DNA of 44,688 nucleotides from Maritimibacter sp. (GCA_002695005.1 NZNT01000023.1:1-44688), one strand, 5' to 3'. Counted from the stretch's first letter, positions 24,615-35,307 are shown. Program-made: numbers and translations. The notes: a model not told the origin generated them from the sequence alone.

Positions 24615-25837
24615 ATCTGGCGCCCTTGCAGGAGTTTCGGCAGGTCGCCGGTCAGCCCGGCGGCCTCGCGGATGAAGCCACGCCGCAGACCGGGCAGCGC
24701 GTTCACCACGCCAAGCCCCACCTCGCGCGCCGCGCGAAGGAGCGGATTGTCGTTCGAAAACAGTCGGTTCGCGCCCTCGGTGGCAAGCACCATCTGCATC
24801 ACGTCGAACCGCCGCCACGCCTGATACCGGTCGAGCACGTCGCGCCGCCCGAAGTCCTCGCCGCGCCGGCGGGCAAGGGTCAGCACCTCGGCCAGCGCGC
24901 CCACATCCTTGAGCCCGGCGTTCAGCCCCTGCCCCGCGATCGGATGCATCCCGTGCGCCGCATCCCCGACGAGAGCGACGCGCTCCTCTACGAACCGCTC
25001 CGCCACGGTGAGGTTGAGCGGATAGGTAAACCGCGCCCCTGCCAGAGAGATGTCCCCGAGGAAATCCCCGAACCGGGGCCGCAGATGATCAAGGTAGCCG
25101 GCCTCGTCCAATGCGTGAACCCGCGCGGCATCCTCGGAGGTTTCGGTCCAGACGATGGAGGAACGGTTGCCGGTCAAAGGCAGGATCGCGAGCGGTCCGG
25201 GCGGCATGAAGAACTGGTGCGCGGTGCCGTGATGCGGCAGCTCATGAGCGATGGCGGCGACCAGCGCGGTCTGGCCGTAATCATGGCCCCACCGGTCGAT
25301 CCCGGCGCGCTGCGCGGTGCCCGAGGCGCGTCCGTCACATCCGACGATGAGCCGCGCGGTAATCTCGCGCCCGCCTGCAAGCGTGACACGCGCCACGGCC
25401 CCGTCGGCCGCCTGCGCCACCACCGTTTCACCCGACAAGAGCGTCACACGCGGATGCGCCGCGACAGACGCGGCCAGCGCCTGCGACAGGAACCGATCCT
25501 CGACCATGTAGCCCATCGGGCCCTCGTCGATCTCGGCATGGTCGAATTCGAGCACGAAGGGCCCCGGCCCGGCGTCCGGCTTGCCGTCCGATATGCGGAT
25601 TTCGAGAAGGGGCGTGGCGTTCTCGGCCACCCGCTCCCACACCCCGATGACCTTGAGCAGCCGCTGCGAGGCAAGGGCGAGCGCATAACCGCGCCCGTCG
25701 AACGAATCCTCGCCCCGCGCACCCGCCGGCAGCGCGTCCACGACGGTCACGTCGAACCCGGTATCCCCCAGCGCGAGGGCCAGGGCGGGGCCGTTCAGCC
25801 CGCCGCCCACGATCACGATATCTGTGTCGGTCGTCAT
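24611..25837 (-). CDS. UbiH/UbiF/VisC/COQ6 family FAD-dependent hydroxylase
   Basis: This 408-residue flavoprotein monooxygenase has the N-terminal FAD motif GGGLNGPALALALG (about 9-22), a central DG motif and the second FAD motif GDAAHGMHPIAGQGLN. Family members hydroxylate the ubiquinone ring; which position it acts on cannot be told from sequence. An ATG at 25873 with a G-rich site would add 12 residues (MDNPGASAQKDP). I prefer 25837 because the homology starts there. It is divergent from the amidase. Confidence 0.93.
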   Translation of the reverse strand: MTTDTDIVIVGGGLNGPALALALGDTGFDVTVVDALPAGARGEDSFDGRGYALALASQRLLKVIGVWERVAENATPLLEIRISDGKPDAGPGPFVLEFDHAEIDEGPMGYMVEDRFLSQALAASVAAHPRVTLLSGETVVAQAADGAVARVTLAGGREITARLIVGCDGRASGTAQRAGIDRWGHDYGQTALVAAIAHELPHHGTAHQFFMPPGPLAILPLTGNRSSIVWTETSEDAARVHALDEAGYLDHLRPRFGDFLGDISLAGARFTYPLNLTVAERFVEERVALVGDAAHGMHPIAGQGLNAGLKDVGALAEVLTLARRRGEDFGRRDVLDRYQAWRRFDVMQMVLATEGANRLFSNDNPLLRAAREVGLGVVNALPGLRRGFIREAAGLTGDLPKLLQGRQI

Positions 25838-25920
25838 GGGGTCTTTCTGCGCCGATGCGCCGGGATTGTCCATGCGCCCCCCTGCCGCTACCGTCCCCGA
25901 AACGGCGCGGGGAGAGGCGA

Positions 25921-27249
25921 ATGTCGGACGATTGGTTATGGATGAGCGCGGCGGACCTTGGGCGGGGGATCGGCGCAGGCCGGATCGACCCCGTTGCGCT
26001 GGCCGAGGCCCATCTGGACGCGGCCGAGGCACATCCAGACGGCACCCGCATCTACGCCCGCCTCACCCGCGAGCGCGCATTGGCCGAAGCCGGCGCGGCG
26101 GCGGCGCGCGCCCGTGCCGGTCAGCGGCTGGGCCCGCTGGACGGTGTGCCGGTAAGCTGGAAGGATCTGTTCGACACGGCGGGCGTCGCGACCGAGGCGG
26201 GCTCGGCCCTTTTGCGGGACCGGGTTCCCGAGCGCGACGCCGAAGTGCTCGCCACCGCGACGTTGGGCGGGCTCGTCTGCCTCGGCAAAACGCATATGTC
26301 GGAATTCGCCTTCTCGGGCCTCGGGCTCAACCCGATCACCGCGACCCCGCCGAACATCCACGACCCCCAGGCCGCCCCCGGCGGCTCGTCCTCCGGTGCG
26401 GCGGCCTCGGTCGCTCACGGCCTCGCCCCCGCCGGAATCGGGTCTGACACCGGCGGCTCGGTGCGCGTGCCCTCGGCGTGGAACGATCTCGTGGGCCTCA
26501 AGACCACGCATGGGCGGCTGTCGCTGCGTGGCGTCGTCCCCCTCGCCGCCCGGTTCGACACGGTGGGGCCGCTGTGCCGGACGGTGGAAGACGCGGGCCT
26601 CCTGCTCGCCGCGCTGGAAGGTGGCCGCCCCGCCGATCTCACCGGCGCGACGCTCTCGAACGCCCGCCTCCTCGTGCTGGAAAACGGCCTCGCCGACTGC
26701 CGCGACGCACCTGCCGCCGCCTTCGAAACCGCCGTCTCGCGCCTGTCGAAAGCCGGAGCGCAGATCGACCGCGCTCATATCCCGGAGCTCGACTCGGCGC
26801 AAAGCATGTCGGGCGTCCTTTACACCACCGAAGCCTGGGGCACCTGGGGCGACCGGATCAGCGCGGACCCGGACGCCATGTTCGCCCGCATCCGCGAGCG
26901 GTTCGAGGCGGGGGGAAAGGTCTCGGGCGCTGACTACGTCGCCGCCTGGCGCCGCCTCGACGCGATCCGCGAAACCGTGCGCGCCCGGGCCGCGGGCTAC
27001 GACGCGCTCATCCTGCCCACCACACCCAACATGCCTCCGAATGCCCGGCGCCTGCTGGACGAGGACGACTATTACGTCACCGAGAACCTGATGACCCTCA
27101 GAAACACCCGGTTCGGCAACCTGCTCGAAGGCGCCTCGCTTACCTTGCCCACCGACACACCGGGCGCGGGCCTCATGTTCCTTGGCAAGCCGATGGGCGA
27201 AGAACGGCTGCTCCGGCTCGGAGCCGCCGCCGAGGCCGCACTGGCCTGA
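25921..27249 (+). CDS. Amidase (amidase signature family)
   Basis: This 442-residue protein carries the amidase signature. The Ser-cisSer-Lys triad is placed at Lys81 (SWKDLFD), Ser156 (GGSSSG) and Ser180 (GSDTGGS); the 24-residue gap between the two serines is that of characterised members. It hydrolyses an amide bond, but the substrate is unknown. It is not part of a gatCAB set in this window, so a role in Gln-tRNA formation is unlikely. GGAGAGG precedes the ATG. Confidence 0.93.
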   Translation: MSDDWLWMSAADLGRGIGAGRIDPVALAEAHLDAAEAHPDGTRIYARLTRERALAEAGAAAARARAGQRLGPLDGVPVSWKDLFDTAGVATEAGSALLRDRVPERDAEVLATATLGGLVCLGKTHMSEFAFSGLGLNPITATPPNIHDPQAAPGGSSSGAAASVAHGLAPAGIGSDTGGSVRVPSAWNDLVGLKTTHGRLSLRGVVPLAARFDTVGPLCRTVEDAGLLLAALEGGRPADLTGATLSNARLLVLENGLADCRDAPAAAFETAVSRLSKAGAQIDRAHIPELDSAQSMSGVLYTTEAWGTWGDRISADPDAMFARIRERFEAGGKVSGADYVAAWRRLDAIRETVRARAAGYDALILPTTPNMPPNARRLLDEDDYYVTENLMTLRNTRFGNLLEGASLTLPTDTPGAGLMFLGKPMGEERLLRLGAAAEAALA

Positions 27250-27252
27250 CCC

Positions 27253-27335
27253 CTTCTTCGGTCCGAAAATACCTCGGGAGGGTCCGGGAGGGCAGCGCCC
27301 TCCCGGCGGGTCGACGCGGGCGTCAGCCCCCGGCG
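27253..27335 (+). repeat. Dispersed intergenic hairpin repeat, copy B
   Basis: It starts a few bases after the amidase stop with CTTCTTCGGTCCGAAAATACC. The 10-bp hairpin CCGGGAGGGC (27284-27293)/GCCCTCCCGG (27297-27306) has loop AGC. A second hairpin with loop GTCA (GGGC/GCCC) lies near 27320-27331. It matches copies at 20241 and 32580 with compensating stem changes. It may terminate the amidase transcript. Confidence 0.75.
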
Positions 27336-27466
27336 AAACGCTCTCAACTCAAAAGCCACATAACTCCCCGGATTCCCGCCTTTTTCTGGACCGGGACGCA
27401 CAATCCCGTTATCCTGTATCTAAATCGGGGCGTCAAAGACCCCGGCACTTTGAGGCATATAGAACG

Positions 27467-28651
27467 ATGACGGCGTTCCCCGAGCGGTTTTCGAACCTGC
27501 CAGAATACGCGTTTCCGCGTTTGCGGAGCCTTCTCGACGCACATGCGCCGGGGGGAGAGGTCGTTCATATGACCATAGGTGAGCCGCGCCATGCGAGCCC
27601 CGCGTTCGTGTCGCGCATCATCGCCGAGACGGCCGACGATTTCGGGCGCTACCCCCCGAACGAGGGCACGCCGGAACTGCGCGGCGCCTTTACCGACTGG
27701 CTCAACCGGCGCTACGGCATCGACGTCGACCCCGAAACGCAGGTCATGGCGCTCAATGGCACGCGCGAAGGGCTGTTCAACGCGGCCATCGCGCTCTGCC
27801 CCGAAAAGGTGCGCGGGCAGACGCCTGTAATCCTCATGCCCAACCCGTTCTATCAGGTCTACGCCGTGGCCGCCGCGACCGTGGGGGCCGAACCGGTGTT
27901 CGTTCCCGCGACCGCCGAGACCGGGTTTCTGCCGGACTACGCGAGCCTGCCCGCCGACATCCTGACGCGCACTGCCATCGTCTATATCTGTTCGCCCGCC
28001 AATCCGCAGGGCGCCGTGGCCGACCGCGATTACTGGGCCAACCTGATCGCGCTGGCCGAGAAGTATGATTTCCGCATCTTCGCGGACGAATGCTATTCCG
28101 AGATCTACCGCGACGCCCCGCCCCCCGGCGCGGCCGAGGTCGCGAGTTTCGGCGGCGCCGACCCCGAGCGTGTGGTGATCTTTCATTCGCTGTCCAAACG
28201 CTCCAACCTGCCCGGTCTGCGCTCGGGTTTCGTGGCATCAGGCCCGCAGAACATGGCCCGCATCCGCCAGTTGCGCACCTATGCGGGGGCACCGCTCCCG
28301 CTGCCGCTGCAACACGCGGCCGCTGCCGTCTGGGCGGACGAGGACCACGTCATCGCCTCGCGCAAGCTGTATCAGGACAAATACGCCATCGCCGACGCGG
28401 TGTTCGCGGGTGATCCGCTCTACAACCCGCCGCAGGCCGGGTTCTTCCTCTGGCTTCCGGTCGAGGATGGCGAGGCGGCGGCGATGAAGCTCTGGACCGA
28501 GACCGGCATCCGGGTGCTCCCCGGCGCCTATCTCGCCCGCGAGGTGAACGGGACCAACCCCGGCGACCAATTCATAAGAGTGGCGCTTGTCGCCACGAAA
28601 GAAGAGACGCAGCGCGCATTGGAAACGATGCGCGACTGTCTCCGCGACTGA
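27467..28651 (+). CDS. PLP-dependent class I/II aminotransferase (DapC-like)
   Basis: This 394-residue fold-type I aminotransferase has the PLP lysine in [17 protein letters not shown], an ADECYSEIY segment with the cofactor Asp and Tyr, and a C-terminal FIRVALV with the carboxylate-binding Arg. In the Roseobacter group a gene like this sits before ftsK and is often annotated as succinyldiaminopimelate transaminase (lysine/peptidoglycan precursor synthesis); I regard that as probable, not proven. Its stop is 14 bp from ftsK, suggesting cotranscription. Confidence 0.9.
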   Translation: MTAFPERFSNLPEYAFPRLRSLLDAHAPGGEVVHMTIGEPRHASPAFVSRIIAETADDFGRYPPNEGTPELRGAFTDWLNRRYGIDVDPETQVMALNGTREGLFNAAIALCPEKVRGQTPVILMPNPFYQVYAVAAATVGAEPVFVPATAETGFLPDYASLPADILTRTAIVYICSPANPQGAVADRDYWANLIALAEKYDFRIFADECYSEIYRDAPPPGAAEVASFGGADPERVVIFHSLSKRSNLPGLRSGFVASGPQNMARIRQLRTYAGAPLPLPLQHAAAAVWADEDHVIASRKLYQDKYAIADAVFAGDPLYNPPQAGFFLWLPVEDGEAAAMKLWTETGIRVLPGAYLAREVNGTNPGDQFIRVALVATKEETQRALETMRDCLRD

Positions 28652-28665
28652 GGACGAGGACACAC

Positions 28666-31600
28666 ATGGCATACCAGATCAGGGAACGTGATCCGATTTT
28701 CGACGAAGCCACACAGGCGATGATCGAACGACGGGGCAAGGAACTTCTCGGCCTCGCGCTGGTCGCGGCAGCGCTCGCCGTCGCGCTGATCCTGGGCAGT
28801 TACTCGCCCGACGATCCCGGCTGGATGTCCGCCACCGAAGGCCCGGCACAGAACATGTTCGGACAGACCGGCGCGACCATCGCCTCGCCGCTCGTCATCA
28901 TCCTGGGCTACGGGGCGTGGGGCTTCGCCATCGCCTTTGCCGCCTGGGGCCTGCGCCACATGTTCCATTCCGGCGAAGAGCGGTTCATGGGCCGCGCCAT
29001 CTTCGCCCCGATCGCCATCGCCCTCGGCTCGGTCTATGCCTCCACCCTCGTGCCCTCTGCGGGCTGGACCCATTCCTTCGGCCTCGGTGGCCTCTTCGGG
29101 GATACCGTGCTGGGCGCGATCCTTGGCGTGGTGCCCGGCTCTGCCGCCTTCGGCCTGAAACTCCTCGCCGTGCTGGCGAGCTTCGCCGCACTGGTCGTGG
29201 GGGCCTTCTCGCTCGGCTTTACCCGCTGGGAACTGGGCCGGATCGCGCGGTTCATGATCGTCGGCGTGGTGATGAGCTATGCCGGCATCCTGAAACTGGC
29301 CCGCATGGGCGTGCGCGGTGCCGCCGTCGGCGCCCGCGCCGGGGCCGGGGCCGCCGCCAGTGCCGCAGGCGCCGCCGCCCGCGGCGTGCAGGAGCGTCAG
29401 AGCCAAAGGCGCGATGCCCAGACCACATGGACCCCGCCGCAGGGCGATGCGCTGGTCGAGGATGACCGCGACTTCGACGCCCCGCCCCCGATGGCGGCCA
29501 AACGCGTGATCCGTGCCGAGCCGCCGATGGAGCCTCCGGTGCGCCAACCGGCCCCGGCGCAGGCGCAGCCGCAAATGCAACATCAGCCGCAAGTCGCCCC
29601 GCAACCGGCCCCTGCGCCGCAACCCAAGGGCGGGCTTCTGTCGCGTATGCCCGGCCTGATGAAGCGTCAGCCGGACCCGGAGCCGGAACTGGTCGACAAC
29701 ACGTTCCACGGCGCGGTGCCGGAGACGGACGACAACCCCGACCGCATCTCGGCCAAGATCGCCAATGCCCTGCGCAACCGCACCGCGTCGGCCTCCGGTC
29801 ATGTCGCCCCGGCCGAGGAGCCGCCGACCACGACCGAACAGATGATCGCCCGTGCCGCCGCCCGCGCCCGCGCCCAACGCCCGCAGACCATTCTGCGCGC
29901 CGAGCCGGTGATGCGCGCCGAACCGCCCGTCACGGCAGGTGCGGCCCCCGTGCCGCAGGCGCCGGAGATGGAGGGCGGCAACATCTTTTCGGACATCGAC
30001 GAAGCGCCGATGGTCGAAGCCCCGTATGACGAGGCCGCGATGACCCAGGCCGAGGCGGAGCCGCTCCACCTCGACTCCGCCATGCGCGCCTACGACCGCC
30101 CGCACGAGCCGGGCCTCGTCGATGGCTGGACCCCCGGCCCCGAGGACGACTTCGCACCGGATTACGAGGCCGACTTGCAGCCGGAGCCCTATGCCCCGGC
30201 CCCGGACATGTCCGCCCCGGCCCAACCGCAGGCCTATTCAGCACCGCCGATACCCGAACCCAAGAAGGTCGTGCAGCACCCGCCGCGCAAGGCACACAAG
30301 CCCTCCAGCCGCGCGATGGCCGAGGCGCAGCCCTCGCTCGCCTTCTCGGACCCCGAGCAGACCTATGAGCTGCCCCCGCTGTCGCTCCTCACCAACCCGG
30401 TGAACATCGAACGCCACCACCTCTCGGACGAGGCGCTCGAAGAAAACGCGCGGATGCTGGAAGCGGTGCTCGACGACTACGGCGTGAAGGGCGAGATCGT
30501 CTCGGTCCGCCCCGGCCCCGTTGTCACGATGTACGAGCTGGAGCCCGCGCCGGGCCTCAAGGCCAGCCGCGTGATCGGCCTCGCCGACGATATCGCACGC
30601 TCCATGTCGGCCCTGTCCGCCCGCGTCTCCACCGTGCCCGGCCGCAGCGTGATCGGTATCGAACTGCCCAACGCGAACCGCGAAAAGGTGGTGCTGCGCG
30701 AAATCCTGTCGGCCCGCGACTTCGGCGATACGAACCAGAAACTGCCGCTTGCGCTGGGCAAGGATATCGGCGGCGACCCGATCGTGGCCAACCTCGCCAA
30801 GATGCCCCACCTCCTGATCGCGGGCACCACCGGCTCGGGTAAATCCGTGGCGATCAACACGATGATCCTGTCGCTCCTCTACCGGCTCACGCCCGAGGAA
30901 TGCCGCCTCATCATGATCGACCCCAAGATGCTGGAACTCTCCGTCTACGACGGCATCCCGCATCTCCTCTCCCCCGTCGTCACCGACCCGAAAAAGGCCG
31001 TCGTCGCGCTCAAATGGGTCGTGGGCGAGATGGAGGAACGCTACCGCAAGATGTCCAAGATGGGCGTGCGCAATATCGACGGTTACAACAGCCGCGTGGC
31101 CGACGCGCTCGGCAAGGGCGAGATGTTCTCGCGCACCGTCCAGACGGGCTTTGACGAGGATACGGGTGAGCCGATCTTCGAAACGGAAGAATTCGCGCCC
31201 GAAAAGATGCCCTTCATCGTGGTCGTCGTGGACGAGATGGCCGACCTTATGATGGTCGCCGGGAAAGAGATCGAGGCCTGCATCCAGCGCCTCGCCCAAA
31301 TGGCCCGCGCCTCCGGCATCCACATCATCATGGCCACGCAGCGCCCCTCGGTCGACGTCATCACCGGCACGATCAAGGCGAACTTCCCCACCCGGATCTC
31401 GTTCCAGGTGACATCCAAGGTCGACTCGCGGACCATCCTCGGCGAACAGGGTGCCGAACAGCTCCTCGGCATGGGCGACATGCTCTACATGGCCGGCGGC
31501 GCGCGCATCACCCGCGTTCACGGGCCGTTCGTGTCGGATGAAGAGGTCGAGGAAATCGTCACCTACCTCAAAAGCTACGGCCCGCCCGAATACATCGGCG

Positions 31601-31875
31601 GCGTGGTCGAGGGGCCGGATGACGAAAAGGCCGACAACATCGACGCCGTTCTCGGCCTCAACACGGGCGGAAACACCAACGGCGAGGATGCGCTTTACGA
31701 TCAGGCGGTCGCGATCGTCATCAAGGACCGCAAGTGCTCCACCTCCTACATCCAGCGCAAGCTCGGCATCGGCTACAACAAGGCTGCGCGACTCGTGGAG
31801 CAGATGGAGGAGGAAAGCCTCGTCTCGCCCGCCAACCACGTTGGCAAGCGCGAGATCCTCGTGCCCGAGCAGTAA
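28666..31875 (+). CDS. ftsK: FtsK DNA translocase
   Basis: This 1069-residue protein pumps DNA at the division septum and activates XerCD recombination at dif. The N-terminal 220 residues hold four or five membrane helices. A long Pro/Ala/Gln/Glu-rich linker follows (about 225-570). The RecA-like motor has Walker A GTTGSGKS at about 721 and Walker [13 protein letters not shown] at about 850. The C-terminal winged-helix gamma domain (about 1005-1069; [17 protein letters not shown]) reads KOPS sites. It lies between the aminotransferase and lolA, the usual order in this family. Confidence 0.98.
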   Translation: MAYQIRERDPIFDEATQAMIERRGKELLGLALVAAALAVALILGSYSPDDPGWMSATEGPAQNMFGQTGATIASPLVIILGYGAWGFAIAFAAWGLRHMFHSGEERFMGRAIFAPIAIALGSVYASTLVPSAGWTHSFGLGGLFGDTVLGAILGVVPGSAAFGLKLLAVLASFAALVVGAFSLGFTRWELGRIARFMIVGVVMSYAGILKLARMGVRGAAVGARAGAGAAASAAGAAARGVQERQSQRRDAQTTWTPPQGDALVEDDRDFDAPPPMAAKRVIRAEPPMEPPVRQPAPAQAQPQMQHQPQVAPQPAPAPQPKGGLLSRMPGLMKRQPDPEPELVDNTFHGAVPETDDNPDRISAKIANALRNRTASASGHVAPAEEPPTTTEQMIARAAARARAQRPQTILRAEPVMRAEPPVTAGAAPVPQAPEMEGGNIFSDIDEAPMVEAPYDEAAMTQAEAEPLHLDSAMRAYDRPHEPGLVDGWTPGPEDDFAPDYEADLQPEPYAPAPDMSAPAQPQAYSAPPIPEPKKVVQHPPRKAHKPSSRAMAEAQPSLAFSDPEQTYELPPLSLLTNPVNIERHHLSDEALEENARMLEAVLDDYGVKGEIVSVRPGPVVTMYELEPAPGLKASRVIGLADDIARSMSALSARVSTVPGRSVIGIELPNANREKVVLREILSARDFGDTNQKLPLALGKDIGGDPIVANLAKMPHLLIAGTTGSGKSVAINTMILSLLYRLTPEECRLIMIDPKMLELSVYDGIPHLLSPVVTDPKKAVVALKWVVGEMEERYRKMSKMGVRNIDGYNSRVADALGKGEMFSRTVQTGFDEDTGEPIFETEEFAPEKMPFIVVVVDEMADLMMVAGKEIEACIQRLAQMARASGIHIIMATQRPSVDVITGTIKANFPTRISFQVTSKVDSRTILGEQGAEQLLGMGDMLYMAGGARITRVHGPFVSDEEVEEIVTYLKSYGPPEYIGGVVEGPDDEKADNIDAVLGLNTGGNTNGEDALYDQAVAIVIKDRKCSTSYIQRKLGIGYNKAARLVEQMEEESLVSPANHVGKREILVPEQ

Positions 31876-31973
31876 GCGATATCGGGACGCCGCTATGGCA
31901 TAACAGGCGGCGTCCTGCTCACATGGCAGGGAACCGGGATGGATTCCCGGCAGTTCAGACCTAGATGAGAGCC

Positions 31974-32576
31974 ATGAAACAGATTCGCCTTCTCGCCGCC
32001 GCCCTCGCGCTGGCCGCCACCACCCTGCCCGCCGCGGCGCAACAGCTGTCGCTGGGCGCACTGTCCAACTACCTCAACAGCCTGACGACCGCGCAGGCAG
32101 AGTTCACGCAGATCAACGCCGACGGGACGATCTCGACTGGTACGATCTTCATCAAGCGTCCGGGGCGCGCACGGTTCGAATACAACCCGCCCGAGCAGAC
32201 GCTGGTGCTCGCCTCCGCCGGGCAACTGGCGATCTTCGACGCGAAATCCAACACCGGGCCCGAGCAATACCCGCTCGAACGGACCCCCCTGAACCTGATC
32301 CTCGCGCGCAACGTCGACCTCACGCGCAACAACATGGTTGTGGGGCAGAGCTATGACGGCACCGCGACCACGGTGACGGCGCAGGACCCGGAAAACCCGC
32401 AATACGGCAATATCCAGCTGACCTTCACAGCGAACCCGACCGAGTTGCGCCAATGGGTCATCACGGACGACGCGGGCCAGCAGACCACCGTGATTCTGGG
32501 CGAATTGCGCCGCGGCGGGTCGATCTCCGACCGCAATTTCTCGATCGTGGCCGAGGTCGACAGCCGCAACCGCTGA
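31974..32576 (+). CDS. lolA: Outer-membrane lipoprotein carrier protein LolA
   Basis: This 200-residue periplasmic protein has a signal peptide (about 1-23, ending AAA-Q) and the LolA fold: QAEFTQINADGT, KRPGRARFEYNPP and the late VELGELRR-like strand. It carries lipoproteins from the inner to the outer membrane. Two ATGs (31965 and 31974) are possible; the second gives the typical signal peptide start MKQ. It follows ftsK by about 100 bp. Confidence 0.93.
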   Translation: MKQIRLLAAALALAATTLPAAAQQLSLGALSNYLNSLTTAQAEFTQINADGTISTGTIFIKRPGRARFEYNPPEQTLVLASAGQLAIFDAKSNTGPEQYPLERTPLNLILARNVDLTRNNMVVGQSYDGTATTVTAQDPENPQYGNIQLTFTANPTELRQWVITDDAGQQTTVILGELRRGGSISDRNFSIVAEVDSRNR

Positions 32577-32579
32577 CGG

Positions 32580-32695
32580 TCTTTCCGGTCTCCAAATATC
32601 CCGGGAGAGCGCGAGAGGGCAGCGCCCTCTCGCCCGCCGCGTCGATCTGCCGAAGGCAGGAAGGCGCAAAACCTGCGCGGGGCGTCAGCCCCGCA
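32580..32695 (+). repeat. Dispersed intergenic hairpin repeat, copy C
   Basis: It directly follows lolA. After TCTCCAAATATCCCGGGAG comes a 10-bp hairpin, GCGAGAGGGC (32611-32620)/GCCCTCTCGC (32624-32633), loop AGC. A second stem, GCGGGGC/GCCCCGC with loop GTCA, lies near 32677-32694. Compared with copy B the stem sequence differs on both sides while pairing is kept. It may terminate lolA and the convergent Trm112-like gene. Confidence 0.75.
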
Positions 32696-32703
32696 CCTCG
32701 TCC

Positions 32704-32886
32704 TCAGTCGTCGAGCTTACGCGCCTCGTCGACCAGCATGATCGGAATCCCGTCGCGGATCGGAAAGGCGAGCCGCGCCGAGGCCGAGACGAGTTCCATC
32801 CGCTCCGGATCGAACTCCAGAGGGCGCTGGCTCACCGGGCAGATCAACGCCTCGAGCATGTGCCGATCATACTCGGTATCGCTCAC
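32704..32886 (-). CDS. Trm112 family protein
   Basis: This 60-residue protein of the YcaR/Trm112-like family has [16 protein letters not shown], then [14 protein letters not shown]. Only one cysteine of the usual CPxC-type pair remains, which is common among bacterial members and argues against zinc binding. Its molecular role is unknown. Its start overlaps the LON-domain gene by four bases, making it the last gene of a run from the thioredoxin-like gene. Confidence 0.9.
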   Translation of the reverse strand: MSDTEYDRHMLEALICPVSQRPLEFDPERMELVSASARLAFPIRDGIPIMLVDEARKLDD

Positions 32887-33518
32887 TGAAGGCTCCCTTC
32901 TCCGCCGCCGGAAGCCAGCGCGAATTCCATCAGGGTGACGAGCGTTTCGCGCCGGGTGGTCAGCGACGGCGCCTCCAGCAGCGCCTGCTTGTCCTCCGGG
33001 TCGAACGGGCAGAGCATCGAGAGTGAATTGATCAGCAACTCGTCCTCCGCGTCCTTCATGCTGCCCCAGTCGGTGCGCAGGTCGGCCACGTCGAAATAGC
33101 GGGCGAGCAGGTCGAGGAATCGGTCGCGGTCGAGCCCCGGGTCTTTCTCGGTGCGCCCGAGGTCACGTTCGAAACTGTCCCAGTTCACCTGCGCGCGCCG
33201 GTAAGGGGTGAACCCCTCCACCTCTTCGGTCAGGCGGAACCGGCTCACGCCCGAAAGCTGCACCATGTAGCGGTTATCGTCCGTCTCGGTGAAGGACGTG
33301 ATCCGCCCGGCACAGCCGATGGTGTGGAGGCGCGAGCCGTCCGCGACCGCCGGCTGGATCATCCCGATCAAGCGCGCGGTCGTCTTCAGCGCATCGTCGA
33401 ACATGGCGAGGTATCGCGGCTCGAAGATGTTGAGCGGCAGCCGCCCGCGCGGGAGCAGAAGCGCCCCCGGCAGGGGAAAGAGCGGCAGGACCTCCGGCAA
33501 ATCGGTGCGCGGGATCAT
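32883..33518 (-). CDS. LON peptidase substrate-binding domain protein
   Basis: This 211-residue protein consists of the Lon N-terminal substrate-binding (PUA-like) domain alone. It starts [24 protein letters not shown] and shows a typical MIQPA...GCAGRI segment; there is no ATPase or protease domain. It may present substrates to a protease or act independently. It starts one base after the thioredoxin-like stop region and is coupled downstream to the Trm112-like gene. Confidence 0.92.
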   Translation of the reverse strand: MIPRTDLPEVLPLFPLPGALLLPRGRLPLNIFEPRYLAMFDDALKTTARLIGMIQPAVADGSRLHTIGCAGRITSFTETDDNRYMVQLSGVSRFRLTEEVEGFTPYRRAQVNWDSFERDLGRTEKDPGLDRDRFLDLLARYFDVADLRTDWGSMKDAEDELLINSLSMLCPFDPEDKQALLEAPSLTTRRETLVTLMEFALASGGGEGSLQ

Positions 33519-33519
33519 C

Positions 33520-34434
33520 TCAGACGAGGATCATCGAGCTGAGCTTGCGGCGACCCGACAGCGCCACCGGATCATTGGGCGGGAGCGCCTCGAAGATGGT
33601 AAAGAGCTGCTGTTTCGCGGCCGCGTCGTTCCACTCCCGGTCACGCCGGAACAGTTCGAGCAGTTCGGCCACCGCCGCCTCGGTCTGACCCGAGGCATAG
33701 AGCGCTTGAGCGAGGTCGAAGCGCGCCTGATGGTCGTCGGCATTCGCGTCGACCTTGGCCTTGAGTTCGTCCACGGGACCCGCCGCTTCGGCCTGCCGGG
33801 CGAGTTCGATCTGGGCATGAACCGCCTCGATCTCGGGCGCTTCCGAGATCTCGGCCGGGACACCGTTCAGGACTGCCTCGGCCCCCTCGATATCGCCCTT
33901 GGCGACGTGGCAGCGGGCGAGCCCGGCATAGGCCACGGCCATCTTCTGATCCGCCTCGATGATCGCGGCGAAGGTCTGCATGGCGTCGTCGACCGCGCCG
34001 GTTTCCAGCATTTCCTCGGCAGCGGCGACCGCATCGGCGAGGCCCCCGTCGCCTTCGGGGCCGGAGGCTGCGATCTTTTCGACGAACTGCTTCACTTCGC
34101 TGGGCGCGAGCGCCCCCTGGAACCCGTCAATGGGCTGGCCGTCGGCAAAGGCATAGACGGTCGGGATCGACTGCACCCGCATCTGCGCGGCGATCTGCTG
34201 GTTCTCGTCCACGTTGACCTTTACCATCTTCACCTTGCCGCCCAGCGCGTTCACGGCCTCTTCGAGCGCGGGGCCAAGCGTCTTGCAGGGCCCGCACCAC
34301 GGCGCCCAGAAATCGACGATGACCGGCACCTCCTTGGAGGCTTCGACGACCTCGACCATGAAATCGGCCTCGGTAATCTCTTTCACATGGCCGCCCGCGG
34401 GCGCGCCACCACTCGTCTGACCCAGTTCCAGCAT
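33520..34434 (-). CDS. Thioredoxin-domain/TPR protein (CnoX/YbbN-like)
   Basis: This 304-residue protein has an N-terminal thioredoxin domain (about 18-125) with an intact active site, WAPWCGPCK, and C-terminal tetratricopeptide-like helices (about 130-300). This architecture is that of CnoX, a chaperedoxin that protects proteins from oxidation and hands them to GroEL. Enterobacterial CnoX lacks the CxxC pair, whereas this one keeps it, so it should also be redox active. AGGAG precedes the ATG by six bases. Confidence 0.9.
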   Translation of the reverse strand: MLELGQTSGGAPAGGHVKEITEADFMVEVVEASKEVPVIVDFWAPWCGPCKTLGPALEEAVNALGGKVKMVKVNVDENQQIAAQMRVQSIPTVYAFADGQPIDGFQGALAPSEVKQFVEKIAASGPEGDGGLADAVAAAEEMLETGAVDDAMQTFAAIIEADQKMAVAYAGLARCHVAKGDIEGAEAVLNGVPAEISEAPEIEAVHAQIELARQAEAAGPVDELKAKVDANADDHQARFDLAQALYASGQTEAAVAELLELFRRDREWNDAAAKQQLFTIFEALPPNDPVALSGRRKLSSMILV

Positions 34435-34518
34435 GTCAGGCTCCTTTTGTCCGTCTTGCGCCCAATATGGGCGCGCATGTCGTCCGCTCCAAGCCCGAAG
34501 CGCTGCGTCATCGCGGCG

Positions 34519-35307
34519 CTACAGGTCGAATGTCGCCAGCACCGGCGCGTGGTCCGACGGTTTCTCCCACCCGCGCACGTCGCGCAGGATGCGGCTGCCG
34601 TGGGCGGCGTTGGAAATGTCGGGCGTCGCCCAGATATGGTCGAGCCTGCGGCCCTTGTCAGCCGCGTCCCAGTCGGGCGAGCGATAGGACCACCAGGAAT
34701 AAAGGTTTCCTTCGGGGATGTCCTGCCGCGTGATGTCGACCCACTTGCCCGCGTCCTGCACCGCGCCGAGGTGATCGACCTCGACGGGCGTATGGCTCAC
34801 GATCTTCAGCAGTTGCTTGTGATTCCACACGTCATCCTCGCGCGGGGCGATGTTGAGATCGCCGACGAGGATCGCCTTTTCAGGGCGTTCGCCGTGGAAC
34901 CAGTCGCGCATCTCGGTGAGGTAGTCGAGCTTCTGGCCGAACTTCTCGTTCACCTCGCGGTCCGGCTTGTCGCCGCCGGCGGGGACATAGAAGTTATGGA
35001 TCGTCACCCCGTTCTCCAGCGTCGCCGCGACATGGCGGGCATGGCCCAGCGCTGCGAAATCCTTGTCCCCCGCGTCGGTGAGCGGCAGTTTCGACAGGAT
35101 CGCGACCCCGTTGTAGCCCTTCTGTCCGCGCGCGATCATGTGATCATAGCCCCGCGCCTTGAAGATATCGTGGGGGATCTTCTCGACCGGCGATTTGCAC
35201 TCCTGAAGGCACAGGACGTCCGGTTCCTCCTCCGCCAACAGGCGCGAGACGAGGTCCGCGCGCAACCGCACGCTGTTGATATTCCAGGTCGCAAGTGTGA
35301 AGGACAT
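34519..35307 (-). CDS. xthA: Exodeoxyribonuclease III (AP endonuclease)
   Basis: This 262-residue exonuclease/endonuclease/phosphatase-fold enzyme cleaves DNA at abasic sites. It starts with FTLATWNINSVR (metal Asn), then CLQECKS (metal Glu), GDLNIAP (catalytic Asp/Asn) and the terminal SDHAPV (Asp-His). The ATG at 35307 has GGAG six bases upstream; a GTG two codons earlier is less likely. It is divergent from ectD. Confidence 0.95.
   Translation of the reverse strand: MSFTLATWNINSVRLRADLVSRLLAEEEPDVLCLQECKSPVEKIPHDIFKARGYDHMIARGQKGYNGVAILSKLPLTDAGDKDFAALGHARHVAATLENGVTIHNFYVPAGGDKPDREVNEKFGQKLDYLTEMRDWFHGERPEKAILVGDLNIAPREDDVWNHKQLLKIVSHTPVEVDHLGAVQDAGKWVDITRQDIPEGNLYSWWSYRSPDWDAADKGRRLDHIWATPDISNAAHGSRILRDVRGWEKPSDHAPVLATFDL

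Noticed and set aside
28528-30225. Long Gly/His/Arg-rich frame opposite ftsK
   Set aside because: It is antisense to the low-complexity linker of FtsK; the repeats explain the open frame.
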